NCBI RefSeq assembly: GCF_000002995.4
Contig: NW_025062475.1
Coordinates: forward strand, 8,312,187 to 8,376,186
Reading direction: 5' to 3'
DNA from: Brugia malayi
Lineage: Eukaryota; Nematoda; Chromadorea; Rhabditida; Onchocercidae
Length of the DNA: 64,000 nucleotides
Part shown: in pieces, positions 61,261 through 64,000 of the stretch
How the letters are laid out: each line of letters starts with the position of its first letter
Position numbering within the stretch: the stretch's first letter is position 1
The notes under the pieces: generated by a model
What the model saw: the letters and a program-made list of their open reading frames with translations, nothing else
What the model was told of the DNA's origin: nothing
Databases searched by the model: none
Made by a program: the position numbers and the translations under genes

Positions 61261-63271
61261 ATGGCCGAGGAGGAAGTTGAAGTATTGCGAAGCATATATG
61301 GTGATGAACTTCTAGTCGAGAGGAATTTTGGAGAAAAGTAATCCTATCGTTTAGCTCTTTATTTGCAGAAGTTGTGCATACTTTCAAGAGCAATATTTTA
61401 ATATTTTATAATGAAGGAATGGTTTAAAAATGAATATGACTTGCATCCATCACATTCTTAGCTTCAGAAACGAAATCATACGAGATAATTTCCGTCAATT
61501 TTAGCACACCAACGATAATATTAAGCATGAAAATAAGATCAATAACATCGCAATCACAGTATGCAGCAGTTATTTATGCCGTTATCGAGTTGCCAGAACA
61601 AGTAAATTTTACTGGTAGATATCGTAGTTCAAAAGTAATCGAGTCTTTAAACTAATGTTGGATGCCTATCCCCTGAATCGGTTGTAATTAATCAAATCAA
61701 GTTGACACTCTTCAGTACCCGAAAGTATCTCCGGAAGTTTGTTTGCGACAGCACCGAGGAATTGACGAAAGGAATGCAAATATTCTTCAGAAAACTATCC
61801 AAGAGTATATTGAAGCCAATGTTGACATGCCTATTCTTTATGATATCTTTCAAGTTAGTGTGTTCTTTGTTCTTTTTTGTACATTAACTTACAATTATTA
61901 GCTTTGCTGAAGTAAGAATTTAATTATTCAACCTTCCTGAAATATGTTTATCAATATTTGCAGATGATTCAAAAATTTGTGGAAACTGGACAAGATTTTC
62001 CGTGCACTGTTTGTCCAGTATGCTTAGACGGGTTTAGCGCAGAAAATAACGCCTTTTGTACATTAAAGTGTGATCATCATATTCATCAGAATTGCTTTAT
62101 ACGTTACGTGAACTACACAGAAGACGAAATCAGGAAAGAACTTGGTGAATGGCCAGAAGATATGAAATCGAAAGTGGATCAAGTTTGTCACCTTTATTTG
62201 ATCTGTAATCTGAATGGTACTATCTGATAAAAGTGAGATATAGTGGAAGCGTTCAACTTGTGACATGCATGAAAATTTCAACGAAACTTGAGATGGATTT
62301 ATTTAGTTCGATAATGAAAAGATTGAAATGTTTAAAGGTTCTAAAATGTCCAATATGTCGAGCGCCATTGAATGAGCAGGATTTGTCAACAGTTGGTCGG
62401 AAATCGATCATTTTGGATGAAGGAACTGTAGATAAAGAGAATTTTGAATTTAACTGGGAAGAGTGGCGAGCAAAGCTAGAAGAATTACAGCCAATTTTTG
62501 AACGACAAAAGGCTAAAGGTGGTTTAATCGATCCGGAAGAGGAACGAAAGCGTTATCTAATCTCTGATGATATTGTGAGTTTAATTTATTCTAGTTTTGT
62601 TTGAGTTGTATCCTAATGTCTTTCACTGCTATATTTCTCGCATATACACTAAAACCACGACTTATGAAACGCAATCATTCCAGTTACTTCATCTGTATGT
62701 TTCGTCTTTAAAGTAGATCAAACGGTCATAGTTCTTTAATTTGGAATTCTATTTATATTTATTGGACGTCCTAAGAAAAGAAGTACCGTGTGATATGTAA
62801 GAATATGAGTTTCATTTTCACTTTATTTTGGAACGTGCGATAACACTAATCTGTGTTCTTAATCAAGCTAATATCTACAGTCGATTAAACCACCGAATGA
62901 TATTTACATTTATCGGGATTTGCTGAACTTTTTTTTCCCCCAATTAAGTGTTCATAAAACTGCTCGAAATATTAAACTGTTTGTTACAGGTATTTGAAAG
63001 ACGGCTCGTTGTTGAGTCATCCCAGCAGAAAGATCTTGAAGCCATTAAATATGTCAAAAATTTACCATCGCATTCCTCCTATCAGTTCTTGGATCGTCAA
63101 AAATGCAAATCAAAACGTCCATATTCGCTATTTCGACGTCCGAATTGGAATGTGGGACTCAAAGGTGGCCCTTCTAAAGAGAGATTTAAGAAGAATCGAG
63201 ATGAAGATGATTACATTCCCATATCAGTAGTTACTTCCGGAGGTAATCATCCGGAAGTGTTCGATGAGTGA
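61261..63271 (+). CDS. RNF25: RNF25 (AO7) RWD-RING E3 ubiquitin ligase
   Basis: RNF25 works with GCN1 and RNF14 to ubiquitylate ribosomes and factors trapped on stalled ribosomes. Exons 61261-61337, 61505-61601, 61716-61853, 61964-62182, 62338-62574 and 62990-63271 encode about 349 aa (human 459, mostly longer at the C-terminus). The RWD domain (about 1-105) has EEEVEVLRSIYGDEL and the typical YPKVSPEVCLRQHRGID, which marks binding to GCN1-type partners. The RING (about 117-195) has CPVCLDGF, CTLKCDHHIHQNC and, after a long spacer as in RNF25, LKCPICRAPL. The following GGLIDPEEERKRYLIS matches the conserved region after the RING in animal RNF25. The C-terminal tail is basic. The start is the only in-frame ATG, right after a likely SL acceptor. 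Confidence 0.95.
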
Positions 63272-64000
63272 ACAGGAATCGAATATTAAGCAGCGATATA
63301 ATTAGTTTTCTGATGAAAAGACTGTCAGGAAATGTGTATTGGTTTGAAAAAAAAAGTGATATTGAGGAAATTTTCTCAGCTATGATATTTTTTGCTTTTT
63401 AGAAGATTTGTTCATCATTGTTGACAAGAATTGTTGTTTTCCAAATGGGAAATGCAGTGGCTCTCAATGGTCTTTGTTTCCTTCATTTCTGTGATGTGAT
63501 ATTATTTAATTCCTGTGTAACTTCGATCTACTAAATGCAAAAATACCCTTCATTTTATTCTCTCAGTTATAGTAAACGTTTATTAGGAAGAAAAGGCATG
63601 AAAAAAAATTTTGCTTAGGATCTTTTTATCGGTACTGGATTGACCGAAATTCCAAAGTTGTTCATTCTTTAAAATATTGAAAGATTTTTTACGACTAATT
63701 CAAAATCTATTCAAACATTTTCTGTTTTCTTTCGCTTTTAACTAGCGAACGTGTCCCTTAGTGTGCATGCTGCTTATGTATTTTTACTGACATACATTTG
63801 TGAATGAAATCGTATTTGAATGGAACACAGTTTTGTGTTCATTTGATTTTTAATTATTGGTGCCAAAGTAAAAGTGAAGCTCTAACTTTTTGGTAGTGTT
63901 TACAGGTGTTGTAGAATTCAGAAACTTGCTAACGAGTTTTATAATCTATTTTAATTTAATAGCGTTTATTTGAGACATCCAGAAGGAGGGAATTCAAGTG
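63272..64000. other. 3' flank of RNF25
   Basis: AT-rich sequence to the window end, with no gene seen on either strand. Confidence 0.5.

Noticed and set aside
1..64000. Wolbachia or other bacterial gene transfer, CRISPR, complete transposons
   Set aside because: No long uninterrupted bacterial-style ORF, array, transposase or reverse transcriptase was seen.

Overview
This is AT-rich eukaryotic DNA with many small exons, GT..AG introns with short T-rich TTTCAG acceptors, and one exact reverse-complement copy of the 22-nt nematode SL1 spliced leader. Together with protein families that read as nematode versions, this points to a nematode nuclear contig. A filarial or other spirurid worm is my inference, because introns are long and T-rich and there is a mitochondria-like T-rich insert. 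I see no rRNA, tRNA, CRISPR array, bacterial operon or complete transposon.

Layout: 1-483, possible 3' end of an upstream gene. 3276-15937, smg-6 (about 28 exons, EST1/TPR plus PIN endonuclease), the nonsense-mediated decay nuclease. 18509-26203, an unnamed three-exon gene model with a 6.7-kb intron that holds a mitochondrial-like insert and a membrane-transporter-like relic. 27735-45246, a PDE2-type cyclic-nucleotide phosphodiesterase with two GAF domains (N terminus incomplete). 48252-49189 on the minus strand, a three-exon COA5/PET191 cytochrome oxidase assembly factor whose exons are all too short to stand out as ORFs. 49697-51940, a heterochromatin protein 1 homologue (chromodomain plus chromoshadow). 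53316-56284, an unrecognised protein of about 298 aa. 57491-60466, a SARNP/CIP29 (SAP-domain) homologue. 61261-63271, an RNF25 (RWD-RING) ubiquitin ligase.

The genes do not form one pathway. Several touch RNA and translation control (smg-6 in mRNA decay, SARNP in mRNA export, RNF25 in stalled-ribosome ubiquitylation). COA5 and the HP1 gene are divergent, with about 500 bp between their start codons. Several start codons sit a few bases after an AG acceptor, as expected for SL trans-splicing.

The most interesting items are the solitary antisense SL1 sequence followed by GC instead of GT, the composite mitochondrial-like insert, the SARNP repeats whose introns interrupt the same Arg codon, two GC-AG introns required by reading frame, and the cryptic COA5 gene. 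All exon boundaries are hand-read from splice consensus and frame continuity; none was checked against transcripts.
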